64,000 nt of DNA from Sphaerisporangium sp039871875 (GTDB lineage Bacteria > Actinomycetota > Actinomycetes > Streptosporangiales > Streptosporangiaceae). Shown piece by piece: positions 40,707 to 47,811 of this stretch. Positions within the stretch are counted from its first letter, which is position 1, and every line of letters begins with the position of its first letter. Below the pieces are notes generated by a model, which worked only from the letters and a program-made list of their open reading frames with translations, did no database searches and had not been told where the DNA came from. Location: NCBI RefSeq assembly GCF_039871875.1, contig NZ_JBDPMD010000020.1, forward strand, positions 1-64,000, written 5' to 3'. The position numbers and the translations under genes are program-made.

Positions 40707-41252
40707 TCAGGCCTCGGGGGCGTAGGTCAGGTGCAGCACGCCGGTGGCGAAGGCGCGCGACTCCACCAGCCGCAGCGGGATCTGCGCCGACTCCTCGAAC
40801 AGGCGGGCCCCGGCGCCCACCACGATCGGGTGGACCAGCAGCCGCAGCTCGTCCACCAGGCCGGCCGACAGCAGCGTGCGCACCAGCGTGGCGCTGCCGC
40901 TCATCGCGATGGCGGCGCCCGGGCCCTGCTTGAGCCGGGTGACCGCCTCCACCACGTCACCGCCGATCAGCGTGCTGTTCTCCCAGTCCGGGGCCGTCAT
41001 GGTGGTGGACACCACGTACTTGGGGGTGGCGTTGATCCGCCCCGCGATCGGGTCGTCGTCGGCGGTCCGGCCGGCGAACGCCCCGGAGAACTCCTCGTAG
41101 GTGCGCCGCCCCATCAGCATGGTGTCGGCGCCTGCCAGGTGGTCTTCCACCGCCTGGCCCATCTCGTCGTTGAAATAGGGGAAGTGCCACTTCTCGGGCG
41201 CCTCCATGACGCCGTCCAGGGAAAGGAAGAACGACGCGACGATTCTCTTCAT
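40707..41252 (-). CDS. Dihydrofolate-reductase-like (RibD C-terminal) protein
   Basis: A 181-residue NADP-binding reductase of the RibD_C/YyaP group. MKRIVASFFLSLDGVMEAPEKW opens the DHFR-like fold; LAGADTMLMGRRTYEEFSGAF, ATPKYVVSTTM and GSATLVRTLLSAGLVDELRLLVHPIVVGAGARLF are the family blocks. Stand-alone members are common in actinomycetes and their substrates are usually unknown; true riboflavin reductases carry a deaminase domain, which is absent. ATG 41252 is followed directly by the conserved strand and GGAGATCACG precedes it on the coding strand. Confidence 0.88.
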   Translation of the reverse strand: MKRIVASFFLSLDGVMEAPEKWHFPYFNDEMGQAVEDHLAGADTMLMGRRTYEEFSGAFAGRTADDDPIAGRINATPKYVVSTTMTAPDWENSTLIGGDVVEAVTRLKQGPGAAIAMSGSATLVRTLLSAGLVDELRLLVHPIVVGAGARLFEESAQIPLRLVESRAFATGVLHLTYAPEA

Positions 41253-41444
41253 CGTGATCTCCTCGGGGGGTGGGCGGGCACGCGGCTCACTGGCAGGGTC
41301 GCCGCCGCGGCCCGCCCGGCGGCACCCGCCCGGCGGGCGCCAGGGGTCGGTTAGGGGGCAGGGTGACCCGGTGGTGGCGGAGCGGTGAATCTTCGGAAAG
41401 GGGCACCCCGGCGGGATTAAGCCCCGGCCGTGGTGTCATATGTG

Positions 41445-41475
41445 GGGGTATGAACCCCGTAACGGTGTGCCTCCC
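41445..41475 (+). promoter_or_regulatory. Short inverted repeat upstream of ppk2
   Basis: GGGGT-ATGA-ACCCC (41445-41458) lies 18 bp upstream of the PPK2 start. It could be an operator or a small translational hairpin; phosphate control of ppk2 genes is known but this is not a recognised Pho box. Confidence 0.3.
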
Positions 41476-42417
41476 ATGAGCGAACCGGACTACCGGCCGA
41501 TCGCCGACACCCAGGCCGCCGCACGGCGCAGCGAGCTGCTGCGTTCCATGCCCGGCATCTGGGTGCAGGACGACGATGACGACGACCCGATGCTGATCCA
41601 GGCCGACGGCAGCCCCGTCGACACCTGGCGCCAGCACTACCCCTACGACGAGCGCATGTCGCGCCCCGAGTACGAAAGCGACAAACGGCTGCTGCAGATC
41701 GAGCTGCTGAAGCTGCAGTACTGGCTGAAGGCGACCGGCGGCCGGCTGGTCATCCTGTTCGAGGGCCGTGACGCCGCCGGCAAGGGCGGCACCATCAAAC
41801 GCTTCATGGAGCACCTCAACCCGCGCGGCGCCACCGTGGTCGCCCTGGAGAAGCCCAGCGAGCGCGAACGCACCCAGTGGTACTTCCAGCGGTACATCGC
41901 CCACCTGCCCGCCGCCGGGGAGATCGTGATGTTCGACCGCTCCTGGTACAACCGCGCCGGGGTGGAACGCGTCATGGGGTTCTGCAGCCCCCAGCAGTAC
42001 ACCGAGTTCGTCCAGCAGACGCCCCAGGTGGAGCGCATGCTCGTCGAGTCCGGCATCAACCTGGTGAAACTGTGGTTCTCGGTGTCCCGCGCCGAGCAGC
42101 GCACCCGCTTCATCATCCGCCAGGTCGACCCGGTGCGGCAGTGGAAGCTCTCCCCCATGGACATCGCCTCCCTGGACAAGTGGGACGACTACACCCAGGC
42201 CAAGGAGGAGATGTTCCTGCACACCGACACCGAGATCGCCCCGTGGACGGTCATCAAGAGCAACGACAAGAAACGCGCCCGCCTGGAGGCGATGCGCCAC
42301 GTGCTGAACCTGTTCGACTACGACGACAAGGACAAGCAGGTGGTCGGCACGCCGGACCCGCGCATCGTCATCTCCGCCGGCGACATCTTCGACGAGGACC
42401 ACACCGCCGAGTCCTGA
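41476..42417 (+). CDS. ppk2: Polyphosphate kinase 2
   Basis: Transfers phosphate between polyphosphate and nucleotides, typically making GTP or ATP from NDP. The 313-residue single-domain enzyme has Walker A FEGRDAAGKGGTIKRF, the PPK2-specific lid LEKPSERERTQWYFQRYI, Walker B-like MFDRSWYNRAGVERVMGF and the terminal DKWDDYTQAKEEMFLHTDT region with IKSNDKKRARLEAMRH. These match class I PPK2 proteins. ATG 41476 is chosen because it begins the usual short acidic leader and fits the family length; a start at 41440 would read through the inverted repeat. It converges with the response regulator gene at 42427. Confidence 0.94.
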   Translation: MSEPDYRPIADTQAAARRSELLRSMPGIWVQDDDDDDPMLIQADGSPVDTWRQHYPYDERMSRPEYESDKRLLQIELLKLQYWLKATGGRLVILFEGRDAAGKGGTIKRFMEHLNPRGATVVALEKPSERERTQWYFQRYIAHLPAAGEIVMFDRSWYNRAGVERVMGFCSPQQYTEFVQQTPQVERMLVESGINLVKLWFSVSRAEQRTRFIIRQVDPVRQWKLSPMDIASLDKWDDYTQAKEEMFLHTDTEIAPWTVIKSNDKKRARLEAMRHVLNLFDYDDKDKQVVGTPDPRIVISAGDIFDEDHTAES

Positions 42418-42426
42418 AGCCGGGGT

Positions 42427-43119
42427 TCACCGGTCGCCGGGCAGGCCGTCCAGCAGGCCGGCGTCGTGGACCAGCAGGGCGATCTGCACCCGGTTGTTGA
42501 GGCCGAGCTTGGCCAGGATGCCCGACACGTGGGTCTTGACGGTGGGCACGCTCAGGTGCAGCACCGCGCCGATGTCGGCGTTGGAGCGGCCCTCGCCGAC
42601 CGCCACGGCGACCTGCCGCTCGCGCTCGTTGAGCCGCGCCAGGCGGGAGGCGGCATGGTCGCGGCGCAGGTCGCGGCCGGACTCGGCGACCCGGGCGATC
42701 AGCCGGCGGGTCACCGAGGGCGACAGCACCGGCCGGCCCTGCGCCACCTGGCGCACCGCCGCGACGATCTCGGCGGGCGGGGTGTCCTTGAGCAGGAACC
42801 CGGCCGCCCCGGCCCGCAACGCGCGCAGCACGTGGGCGTCGGCGTCGAACGTGGTCAGCACGATGACCTCCGGCGCGCCCTCCCTGGCCCGCAGCGCCTC
42901 GGTGGCCGCCAGGCCGTCCATCGCGGGCATCCGGATGTCCATCAGCACGACGTCGGGCGCGTGCCGCTCGACCAGCGGGCGCACCTCGGTACCGTCCCCT
43001 GCCTCGGCCACCACCCGGATGTCGGGCGCGCCGCCCAGCATCATCGCCAGGCCCGCCCGCACCAGCGGATCGTCGTCGGCGATCAGCACGCCGACCGTCC
43101 GCTCCCCCGGCTGGGTCAT
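42427..43119 (-). CDS. NarL/LuxR-type response regulator
   Basis: A 230-residue DNA-binding response regulator. Receiver domain with acidic pair D15/D16 (LIADDDPLVRAG), phospho-acceptor D61 (VVLMDIRMPAMDG), Thr switch VLTTFDADAHVL and Lys in GFLLKDTPPAE. C-terminal LuxR HTH LNERERQVAVAVGEGRSNADIGAVLHLSVPTVKTHVSGILAKLGLNNRVQIALLVHD. It follows its cognate kinase (43127) with a 7-nt gap. ATG 43119. Two copies of an ACCGAAG-N15/16-CTTYGGT element upstream of the kinase are plausible binding sites. The likely target is the divergent small membrane-protein gene. Confidence 0.93.
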   Translation of the reverse strand: MTQPGERTVGVLIADDDPLVRAGLAMMLGGAPDIRVVAEAGDGTEVRPLVERHAPDVVLMDIRMPAMDGLAATEALRAREGAPEVIVLTTFDADAHVLRALRAGAAGFLLKDTPPAEIVAAVRQVAQGRPVLSPSVTRRLIARVAESGRDLRRDHAASRLARLNERERQVAVAVGEGRSNADIGAVLHLSVPTVKTHVSGILAKLGLNNRVQIALLVHDAGLLDGLPGDR

Positions 43120-43126
43120 GAGGCCA

Positions 43127-44284
43127 TCACGACGGCCAGGGTAACCAAGCCGCGACCCGCCAGCCACCCGCGGCCGTCGGCCCGTGCTCCAGCCGCCCGC
43201 CTGCCAGCCCCACCCGCTCGCCGAGCCCCACCAGGCCCTGCCCCGGCTCGCCGGCGGGCACCGGCGCGGCGGGGAACGGCCCCGGCGGGGTGTTGCTGAC
43301 CTCCACCGCCAGGCCCCGGCCGGGGGAACCGGCCAGGTGGACCGCCACGTCGGCGCCGGGAGCGTGCTTGCGGACGTTGGTGAGGGCCTCCTGCACGATG
43401 CGGTACGCGGTGCGGCCCACCGCCCCGGGCACCGAGCCCTCGGTCTCCTCGCGCAGGTCCACCCGCATGCCCGCCAGGCCCGACTCGGCGGCGAGCTGCC
43501 GCACGTCGGCCAGGGTGGGCTGCGGCAACTCGCCGACCGGGGCGCGCAGCACCCCGATCACCTCCCGCAGGTCCTGCAACGCCTGGTGCGCGCTCTCACG
43601 GATCACCTTGGCCGCCCGCGCCAGGTCCTCCGGCGGCGCGCCGGGACGGTACTCGAGCGCCCCGGCGTGCACGCTCAGCAACGACAGCCGGTGCCCCAGC
43701 ACGTCGTGGATCTCCCGGGCGATCGCCTCCCGCGCCTGGTGCTGGGCCTGCTCGGCCCGCAGCCGCGCCTCGGCCTCGGCGCGCACCGCCCGCTCACCCA
43801 GCGACTCCACCAGGCGGCGCCGGTGGTGCAGGACCAACCCCCAGCCGACCACCGCGCTCTGCGTCACCACCCCGAGGAGCAGCAGCAGCCCCCACGGGGC
43901 GTCCGGCTCGGGACGCAGCCACACGTAGCACAGCGCGGCCAGCAGGCTCAGCCCGTACAGCGCGCCGCTCACCCGCGGCGGCCGGTGCACCGCCACGGTG
44001 AACAGCGCCACCAGCATCGCGCCCGCGACCAGCTCGGAATAGGCCGACACCGCCACCAGCGCGACCGTCAGCCCCACCGGGTGGCGCCGCCGCACCCACA
44101 GCGCCGCGCAGCCCAGCGCCCCGGTGAGCTGATCGAGGTTGAACAGCCACTGCGGCAGCGGCGGGCCCTCGTCCCAGCGTATGGCGGCCGTCCACACGCC
44201 GAACAGCACCGCCAGCAGGAACAGGGCGGTGTCGTCGAACGCGTGCCGCAGGCGCCGCCGCGGCGTGGCCGGGGTCGTGTCCAT
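43127..44284 (-). CDS. DesK/NarX-type sensor histidine kinase
   Basis: A 385-residue membrane kinase. Five to six hydrophobic segments occupy residues ~18-155 (LFLLAVLFGVWTAAIRW, LTVALVAVSAYSELVAGAMLVALFTVAV, YGLSLLAALCYVW, WGLLLLLGVVTQSAVVGWGLVL) with no large external domain, so the signal is probably sensed in or at the membrane. The HisKA_3 dimerisation helix has phospho-His 193 in AREIHDVLGHRLSLL, followed by an HATPase_c domain with VQEALTNVRKHA. The stop is 7 nt from the response regulator start. ATG 44284, with a TAGGCT -10-like element 10 nt upstream, suggests a near-leaderless transcript. Confidence 0.92.
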   Translation of the reverse strand: MDTTPATPRRRLRHAFDDTALFLLAVLFGVWTAAIRWDEGPPLPQWLFNLDQLTGALGCAALWVRRRHPVGLTVALVAVSAYSELVAGAMLVALFTVAVHRPPRVSGALYGLSLLAALCYVWLRPEPDAPWGLLLLLGVVTQSAVVGWGLVLHHRRRLVESLGERAVRAEAEARLRAEQAQHQAREAIAREIHDVLGHRLSLLSVHAGALEYRPGAPPEDLARAAKVIRESAHQALQDLREVIGVLRAPVGELPQPTLADVRQLAAESGLAGMRVDLREETEGSVPGAVGRTAYRIVQEALTNVRKHAPGADVAVHLAGSPGRGLAVEVSNTPPGPFPAAPVPAGEPGQGLVGLGERVGLAGGRLEHGPTAAGGWRVAAWLPWPS

Positions 44285-44342
44285 CCTGCCCGGGAGCCTA
44301 CGGCGCCGCCGCCCCCGCCAGGATCCCGGCGCCGCGCCGGAT

Positions 44343-44433
44343 ACCGAAGTCGGCCCGATCCGCTACTTTGGTCGCTCCCCGGCCCGCCCCGCGGCGGCGT
44401 GGCTACCGAAGTCGCCAGGCCGCCTGCTTCGGT
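44343..44433. promoter_or_regulatory. Duplicated dyad element in the kinase/small-membrane-protein promoter
   Basis: Unit A: ACCGAAG at 44343-44349 with CTTTGGT at 44366-44372. Unit B: ACCGAAG at 44405-44411 with CTTCGGT at 44427-44433. The left arms (with flanking T and TCG) are identical, 62 bp apart. The pair lies between the divergent starts of the kinase operon and the small membrane gene, the expected place for the regulator's binding sites. Confidence 0.55.
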
Positions 44434-44515
44434 CACGCCGCGGTCCCGGCGTCCTGCGACCATCGGACGCCGGGTGCGGGCCTCATGGCCGATCCACCGG
44501 CGGTGCGGGCGTGCC

Positions 44516-44527
44516 TAGGCTTCCCGC
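44516..44527 (+). promoter_or_regulatory. Leaderless -10 element of the small membrane gene
   Basis: TAGGCT (44516-44521), 6 nt, then ATG 44528; no ribosome-binding sequence. Same geometry as the promoters at 13185, 46490, 47800 and 48726. Confidence 0.55.
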
Positions 44528-44752
44528 ATGCGCAAACCCATCGCGGTCATCGGCCTGATCCTCACCGTGCAGGGGGTCAGCGGGGCCATCGACCACCTTG
44601 CCGTGCAGCCGTTCTTCGGGCCGGTACTGAACTTCTTCAACCGCCAGATCATCCCCCGGGTGGACGCCCTGACCGGGTACGAGCTGTTCGCCAACCTGCT
44701 GCTCGCCGCCGTCGGCGTCGTGATCATGGCCGCCGCCCACCACCGCTCCTGA
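44528..44752 (+). CDS. Small two-helix membrane protein
   Basis: A 74-residue protein with two predicted transmembrane helices: IAVIGLILTVQGVSGAIDHL at residues ~5-24 and YELFANLLLAAVGVVIMAAA at ~51-70, joined by a loop with FFGPVLNFFNRQIIPRVDALTG. The function is unknown. It has a leaderless promoter and faces a membrane-sensing two-component system, with duplicated dyad elements in between, which suggests it is a target or accessory of that system. Its last 29 bases overlap the 3' end of the convergent XRE-cupin gene. Confidence 0.7.
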   Translation: MRKPIAVIGLILTVQGVSGAIDHLAVQPFFGPVLNFFNRQIIPRVDALTGYELFANLLLAAVGVVIMAAAHHRS

Positions 44753-45344
44753 CCCGCGGGGCCGGGCGGGCGCGCACGTGCACGCGTTCCCCCTGCGGCC
44801 CGAACAGGCTGAGCAGCTCCACCGGCTCGGGGCCCTCCGCGGTGAAGGCGTGCGGCACCCGGGTGTCGAACTCGGCGGCCTCCCCCGCGCCGAGCACCAG
44901 GTCGTGCTCCCCGAGCAGCAGCCGCAACCGGCCCGACAGCACGTACAGCCACTCGTAACCCTCGTGCGTGCGACGCTCCAGCGGGCCCCGGCCCGGCGGT
45001 GCCGGCGGGATGATCATCTTGTAGGCCTGCACGCCGCCGAGGTGCCGGGTCAGCGGCACGAACGTGCGGCCGAAGCGGGTGAACGGCTCGGGGTGGACCC
45101 GCGGGTCACCGGTCGGCGGCGCCCCGACCAGCTCGTCCAGCCGCACCCCGTACGCCTTGGCCAGCGGCAGCAGCAACTCCAGCGTGGGCTTGCGGCCCCC
45201 CGACTCCAGCCGCGACAGGGTGCTCTGCGAGATGCCCGTGACCTGGCTCAGCTCGGCCAGCGTCGTCCCCCGCTCCCGCCGCAACGCCCGCAGCCGCGGG
45301 CCCACCTCTCCCAGGACATTCGCCGTCTCGTCATTTGCCGACAT
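44724..45344 (-). CDS. XRE-family regulator with cupin domain
   Basis: A 206-residue one-component regulator. HTH at residues ~15-70 (VGPRLRALRRERGTTLAELSQVTGISQSTLSRLESGGRKPTLELLLPLAKAYGV) followed by a C-terminal cupin_2 domain (THEGYEWLYVLSGRLRLLLGEHDLVLGAGEAAEFDTRVPHAF) that should bind a small ligand; the cupin His/Glu metal-type residues are partly present. ATG 45344. It is divergent from the thioredoxin-reductase-like gene at 45391 with only 46 bases between starts, in which TTGCC-GACAT-GGCAA spans the regulator's own start, so repression of both genes is likely. A longer upstream reading would cross that site. Confidence 0.9.
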   Translation of the reverse strand: MSANDETANVLGEVGPRLRALRRERGTTLAELSQVTGISQSTLSRLESGGRKPTLELLLPLAKAYGVRLDELVGAPPTGDPRVHPEPFTRFGRTFVPLTRHLGGVQAYKMIIPPAPPGRGPLERRTHEGYEWLYVLSGRLRLLLGEHDLVLGAGEAAEFDTRVPHAFTAEGPEPVELLSLFGPQGERVHVRARPAPRVRSGGGRRP

Positions 45345-45390
45345 GGCAAGAAATTTTGTCAAACGGCGGGCTGAGGCCGAGCATCGCCCC

Positions 45391-46452
45391 ATGAGCGAAC
45401 GAGACCAAAGCCCCGCACCCGGCGGGCATTCCGTTGACGAACCGGTCCCCGCCCTCGACGGGCGGCGCTACGACGTGGTGGTGATCGGCGGCGGCGCCGC
45501 CGGGCTGAGCGGCGCCCTCACCCTGGGCCGGGCACGGCGATCGGTACTGGTGGCCGACGCCGGGCAGCAGCGCAACGCCCCCGCCTCCCACGTCCACACC
45601 TACCTCACCCGGGACGGCACACCGCCCGGCGACCTGCTCGCCGCCGGCCGCGCCGAGGTGACCCGCTACGGCGGCCACATCGCCGCCGCCACCGTCACCG
45701 CCCTGAGCCGCCGCCCCTCCGGCGACTTCGCGGTGACCCTGGAACCCGCGCCCCCGGCGCCGGGCGGCGCGACCGGGGCGACGGTGCTGGCCGCCCGGCT
45801 GCTGGTCGCGACCGGGCTGGTGGACGAGCTGCCCGGCGTGGACGGGCTCGCCGGGCGCTTCGGCCGGGACGTGCTGCACTGCCCGTACTGCCACGGCTGG
45901 GAGGTCCGCGACCAGACGATCGGCGTGCTGGCCACCGGCCCCCTGTCGGTGCACCAGGCGTTGTTGTGGCGGCAGTGGAGCCCCGACGTCACCTTCTTCC
46001 GGCACACCGCCGAAGAGCTCGGTCCCGACGAGGCCGAGCAGCTCGCCGCACGGGACGTCACGGTGGTGGACGGCCTGGTGACCTCCCTGGAGGTGACCGG
46101 CGACCGCCTCAGCGGGGTCCGCCTGGACGACGGCCGCGTGATCCCCGTGCACGCCCTGGCCGTCGCCACCCGCCTCACCGCCCGCGCCGACCTGCTCGCC
46201 CCCCTCGGCCTCACCTCCGCCGACCGCCTGATGGGCCCCCACGTGATCGGCACCCACATCCCCGCCGACCCCACAGGCGCCACCGCCGTCCCCGGCGTCT
46301 TCGTCGCCGGCAACGTGACCGACCCCATGGAACAGGTCATCGGCGCCGCCTGGTCCGGCGTCCGCGCCGCCGCCGCCCTCAACGCCGACCTGATCAACGA
46401 GGAGACCCGCGCCGCCGTCGCCGCCCGCAGGGAGGCCGCACCCGTCGCGTGA
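45391..46452 (+). CDS. Thioredoxin-reductase-like NAD(P)/FAD oxidoreductase
   Basis: A 353-residue pyridine-nucleotide-disulfide oxidoreductase of class II type. FAD-binding VVVIGGGAAGLSGALTLGRARRSVLV, the disulfide-like motif DVLHCPYCHGWEVRDQ (CxxC), and C-terminal GVFVAGNVTDPMEQVIGAAWSGVRAAAALN. The NADP-binding GxGxxA segment between is degenerate (IGVLATGPLSVHQALLWRQW), as in the TrxR-like subfamily whose members act on small oxidised thiols or dithiolopyrrolone-type disulfides. An extra ~20 residues precede the FAD motif. It is divergent from the XRE-cupin regulator; together they form a two-gene redox module. Confidence 0.9.
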   Translation: MSERDQSPAPGGHSVDEPVPALDGRRYDVVVIGGGAAGLSGALTLGRARRSVLVADAGQQRNAPASHVHTYLTRDGTPPGDLLAAGRAEVTRYGGHIAAATVTALSRRPSGDFAVTLEPAPPAPGGATGATVLAARLLVATGLVDELPGVDGLAGRFGRDVLHCPYCHGWEVRDQTIGVLATGPLSVHQALLWRQWSPDVTFFRHTAEELGPDEAEQLAARDVTVVDGLVTSLEVTGDRLSGVRLDDGRVIPVHALAVATRLTARADLLAPLGLTSADRLMGPHVIGTHIPADPTGATAVPGVFVAGNVTDPMEQVIGAAWSGVRAAAALNADLINEETRAAVAARREAAPVA

Positions 46453-46489
46453 CCACCCGGCACCCGGCCGATCAGGCGCGCAGGTGCGT

Positions 46490-46502
46490 TACAGTGCTGG
46501 GC
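46490..46502 (+). promoter_or_regulatory. Promoter of the Phe-rich leader and methyltransferase unit
   Basis: TACAGT (46490-46495) is followed by 7 nt and then the ATG of a 9-codon leader ORF. Transcription should start at or next to that ATG, so the leader peptide would be translated without a ribosome-binding sequence. The -35 region is not recognisable. Confidence 0.55.
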
Positions 46503-46532
46503 ATGCAGCAGTTCTTCTTCCAGCTCGGCTAG
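46503..46532 (+). CDS. Phe-rich leader peptide MQQFFFQLG
   Basis: A 9-codon ORF, ATG CAG CAG TTC TTC TTC CAG CTC GGC TAG, with three consecutive Phe codons. It starts 7 nt after a TACAGT element and is followed at once by a GC-rich stem-loop. The arrangement is that of an amino-acid attenuation leader: ribosomes waiting for charged tRNA-Phe would stall over the FFF codons and alter downstream folding. The downstream gene is a tRNA-methyltransferase-like protein, not an aromatic biosynthesis gene. No experimental or comparative evidence is available here. Confidence 0.55.
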   Translation: MQQFFFQLG

Positions 46533-46537
46533 GCCTC

Positions 46538-46571
46538 CGCCGGCGAGACGAGGCGTGTCCCGTCGCCGGCG
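46538..46571 (+). promoter_or_regulatory. Stem-loop after the leader peptide
   Basis: CGCCGGCGA (46538-46546) pairs with TCGCCGGCG (46563-46571), extended by CG/CG across a small bulge, enclosing a ~15-nt loop. It begins 6 nt after the leader stop. There is no U-run, so it could act as a terminator in a GC-rich host or as a translational or antitermination structure. Confidence 0.5.
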
Positions 46572-46622
46572 ACGCGGGGCGGCGTGGTGCCGTCCCGGGG
46601 CCGACGTGGGAGAAGAACAGGC

Positions 46623-46682
46623 ATGCGCGTGTACGCGCCAATTCTCACCATCCCGCGTCCCGGCGCCCTCGCCGTCACGTGA
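46623..46682 (+). CDS. Coupling mini-ORF before the methyltransferase
   Basis: A 19-codon ORF (MRVYAPILTIPRPGALAVT) with a GGGAGAAGAACAGG ribosome site. Its TGA stop (46680-46682) overlaps the methyltransferase GTG (46679-46681) as GTGA. The methyltransferase start itself has no Shine-Dalgarno sequence, so re-initiation from this mini-ORF is a plausible route for its translation. The peptide sequence matches nothing known to me. Confidence 0.5.
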   Translation: MRVYAPILTIPRPGALAVT

Positions 46683-47746
46683 CGGCGGCGCGCCTGGTGG
46701 CGCGGTGCGTGCGCGGGCTGGAGGCGGCGGTCGCCGCCGAGATCCTCCAGGCCGGCGACACCACCATCACCCGTATCGGGCATCGCGAGGTCCACTACCG
46801 CGCGTCCGCGGCCGTCATGCCGCGGATCGCCGACGACGTGTTCCTGCTGGCGGCACGGTGGCCCGACATCGGCGCCGGCCGGCAAGGGCTGGCCGCGCTC
46901 GCCGGCCTCGCCGCGTCCGCCGACGCCAGGGCGCTGACGCGGCTGCGGGAACGGTACGCGGGCCCCGTCCCGGTCACCGGGGTCGAGGTGTCCGCCTCGT
47001 TCCTCGGCCGGCGGAACTTCACCCGCTACGACGCCGAGGACGCCACCGGCCCCGTGCTGGCCCGGCGCCTCGGCGTCCCCTACCACTCCCGGCGCGCCGG
47101 AGCCGTGCCCGCCGCCACCGGCGGCGGCTGGCGGCTGACCCTGGACGGGGAGTCGGCCACCCTCATGCTGCGGGCCGCCCCCCGCCCGCTGCACCGGCGC
47201 CCCTACAAACAGGCCGGCCTGCCCGGCACCCTGCACCCCCCGGTGGCCGCCGCGATGGCCCGCCTGGCCGGCCTCCAGCCCGGCCACACCGTGCTGGACC
47301 CCTGCTGCGGCGCCGGGACCCTGCTGGCGGAGGCCTACCTGCACCAGCCGGAATGCGTACCCCGCGGCTACGACCTGTCACCGGCCGCCGTCCACGCCGC
47401 ACGGGCCAACACCGCCGCCGCCACCGGGACCGGCCCGCCGATCACCGTGGAACGGGCCGACGCCGGGCGTCTCCCGGTCGCGGACGGCACGGTCGACCGC
47501 GTGTTGTGCAACCCGCCCTGGGGCGGGCAGGTCCCGCCGGGCGGCCTGCTGGCGCGGTCCGCCTCGGCGTGGTGGGCCGGGCTGCGCCGGGTGCTGGCGC
47601 CCGGCGGGGCGGCCGTGGTGCTGCTCCCCGGCGCGGCGGACATCGCCGCCGGGATCGGGCACGGGTTCGTCCCCGAGCACGTCCAGCGGATCCGCCTGTC
47701 CGGCGCCCAGCCCTACATCGCCCGCTTCGCCGTCCCCGGCCGCTGA
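46679..47746 (+). CDS. TrmN/Trm14-like RNA (guanine-N2) methyltransferase
   Basis: A 355-residue SAM-dependent methyltransferase. The N-terminal ~150 residues (RLVARCVRGLEAAVAAEILQAGDTTITRIGHREVHYRA ...) resemble the ferredoxin-like plus THUMP region of Trm14/TrmN enzymes. The C-terminal Rossmann domain has HTVLDPCCGAGTLLAEAYL (motif I), GYDLSPAAVHAARANT and the catalytic RVLCNPPWGGQ (NPPW/Y, typical of exocyclic-amine methylation of guanine). Characterised homologues methylate G6 of tRNA, in Thermus that of tRNA-Phe. The first residues after GTG 46679 match the family. The gene is preceded by a Phe-rich leader, a hairpin and a coupled mini-ORF. RsmC/RlmL-like rRNA methylation is an alternative. 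Confidence 0.82.
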   Translation: MTAARLVARCVRGLEAAVAAEILQAGDTTITRIGHREVHYRASAAVMPRIADDVFLLAARWPDIGAGRQGLAALAGLAASADARALTRLRERYAGPVPVTGVEVSASFLGRRNFTRYDAEDATGPVLARRLGVPYHSRRAGAVPAATGGGWRLTLDGESATLMLRAAPRPLHRRPYKQAGLPGTLHPPVAAAMARLAGLQPGHTVLDPCCGAGTLLAEAYLHQPECVPRGYDLSPAAVHAARANTAAATGTGPPITVERADAGRLPVADGTVDRVLCNPPWGGQVPPGGLLARSASAWWAGLRRVLAPGGAAVVLLPGAADIAAGIGHGFVPEHVQRIRLSGAQPYIARFAVPGR

Positions 47747-47799
47747 TGGGGGGTACCGGGGGGTTGTATCAGGACCAGGATGCGCGGGCGCCGCCGCCC

Positions 47800-47811
47800 T
47801 AGCCTGGGGGC
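47800..47811 (+). promoter_or_regulatory. Leaderless -10 element of XRE gene
   Basis: TAGCCT (47800-47805) then 6 nt then ATG 47812, without a ribosome-binding sequence. Confidence 0.5.
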
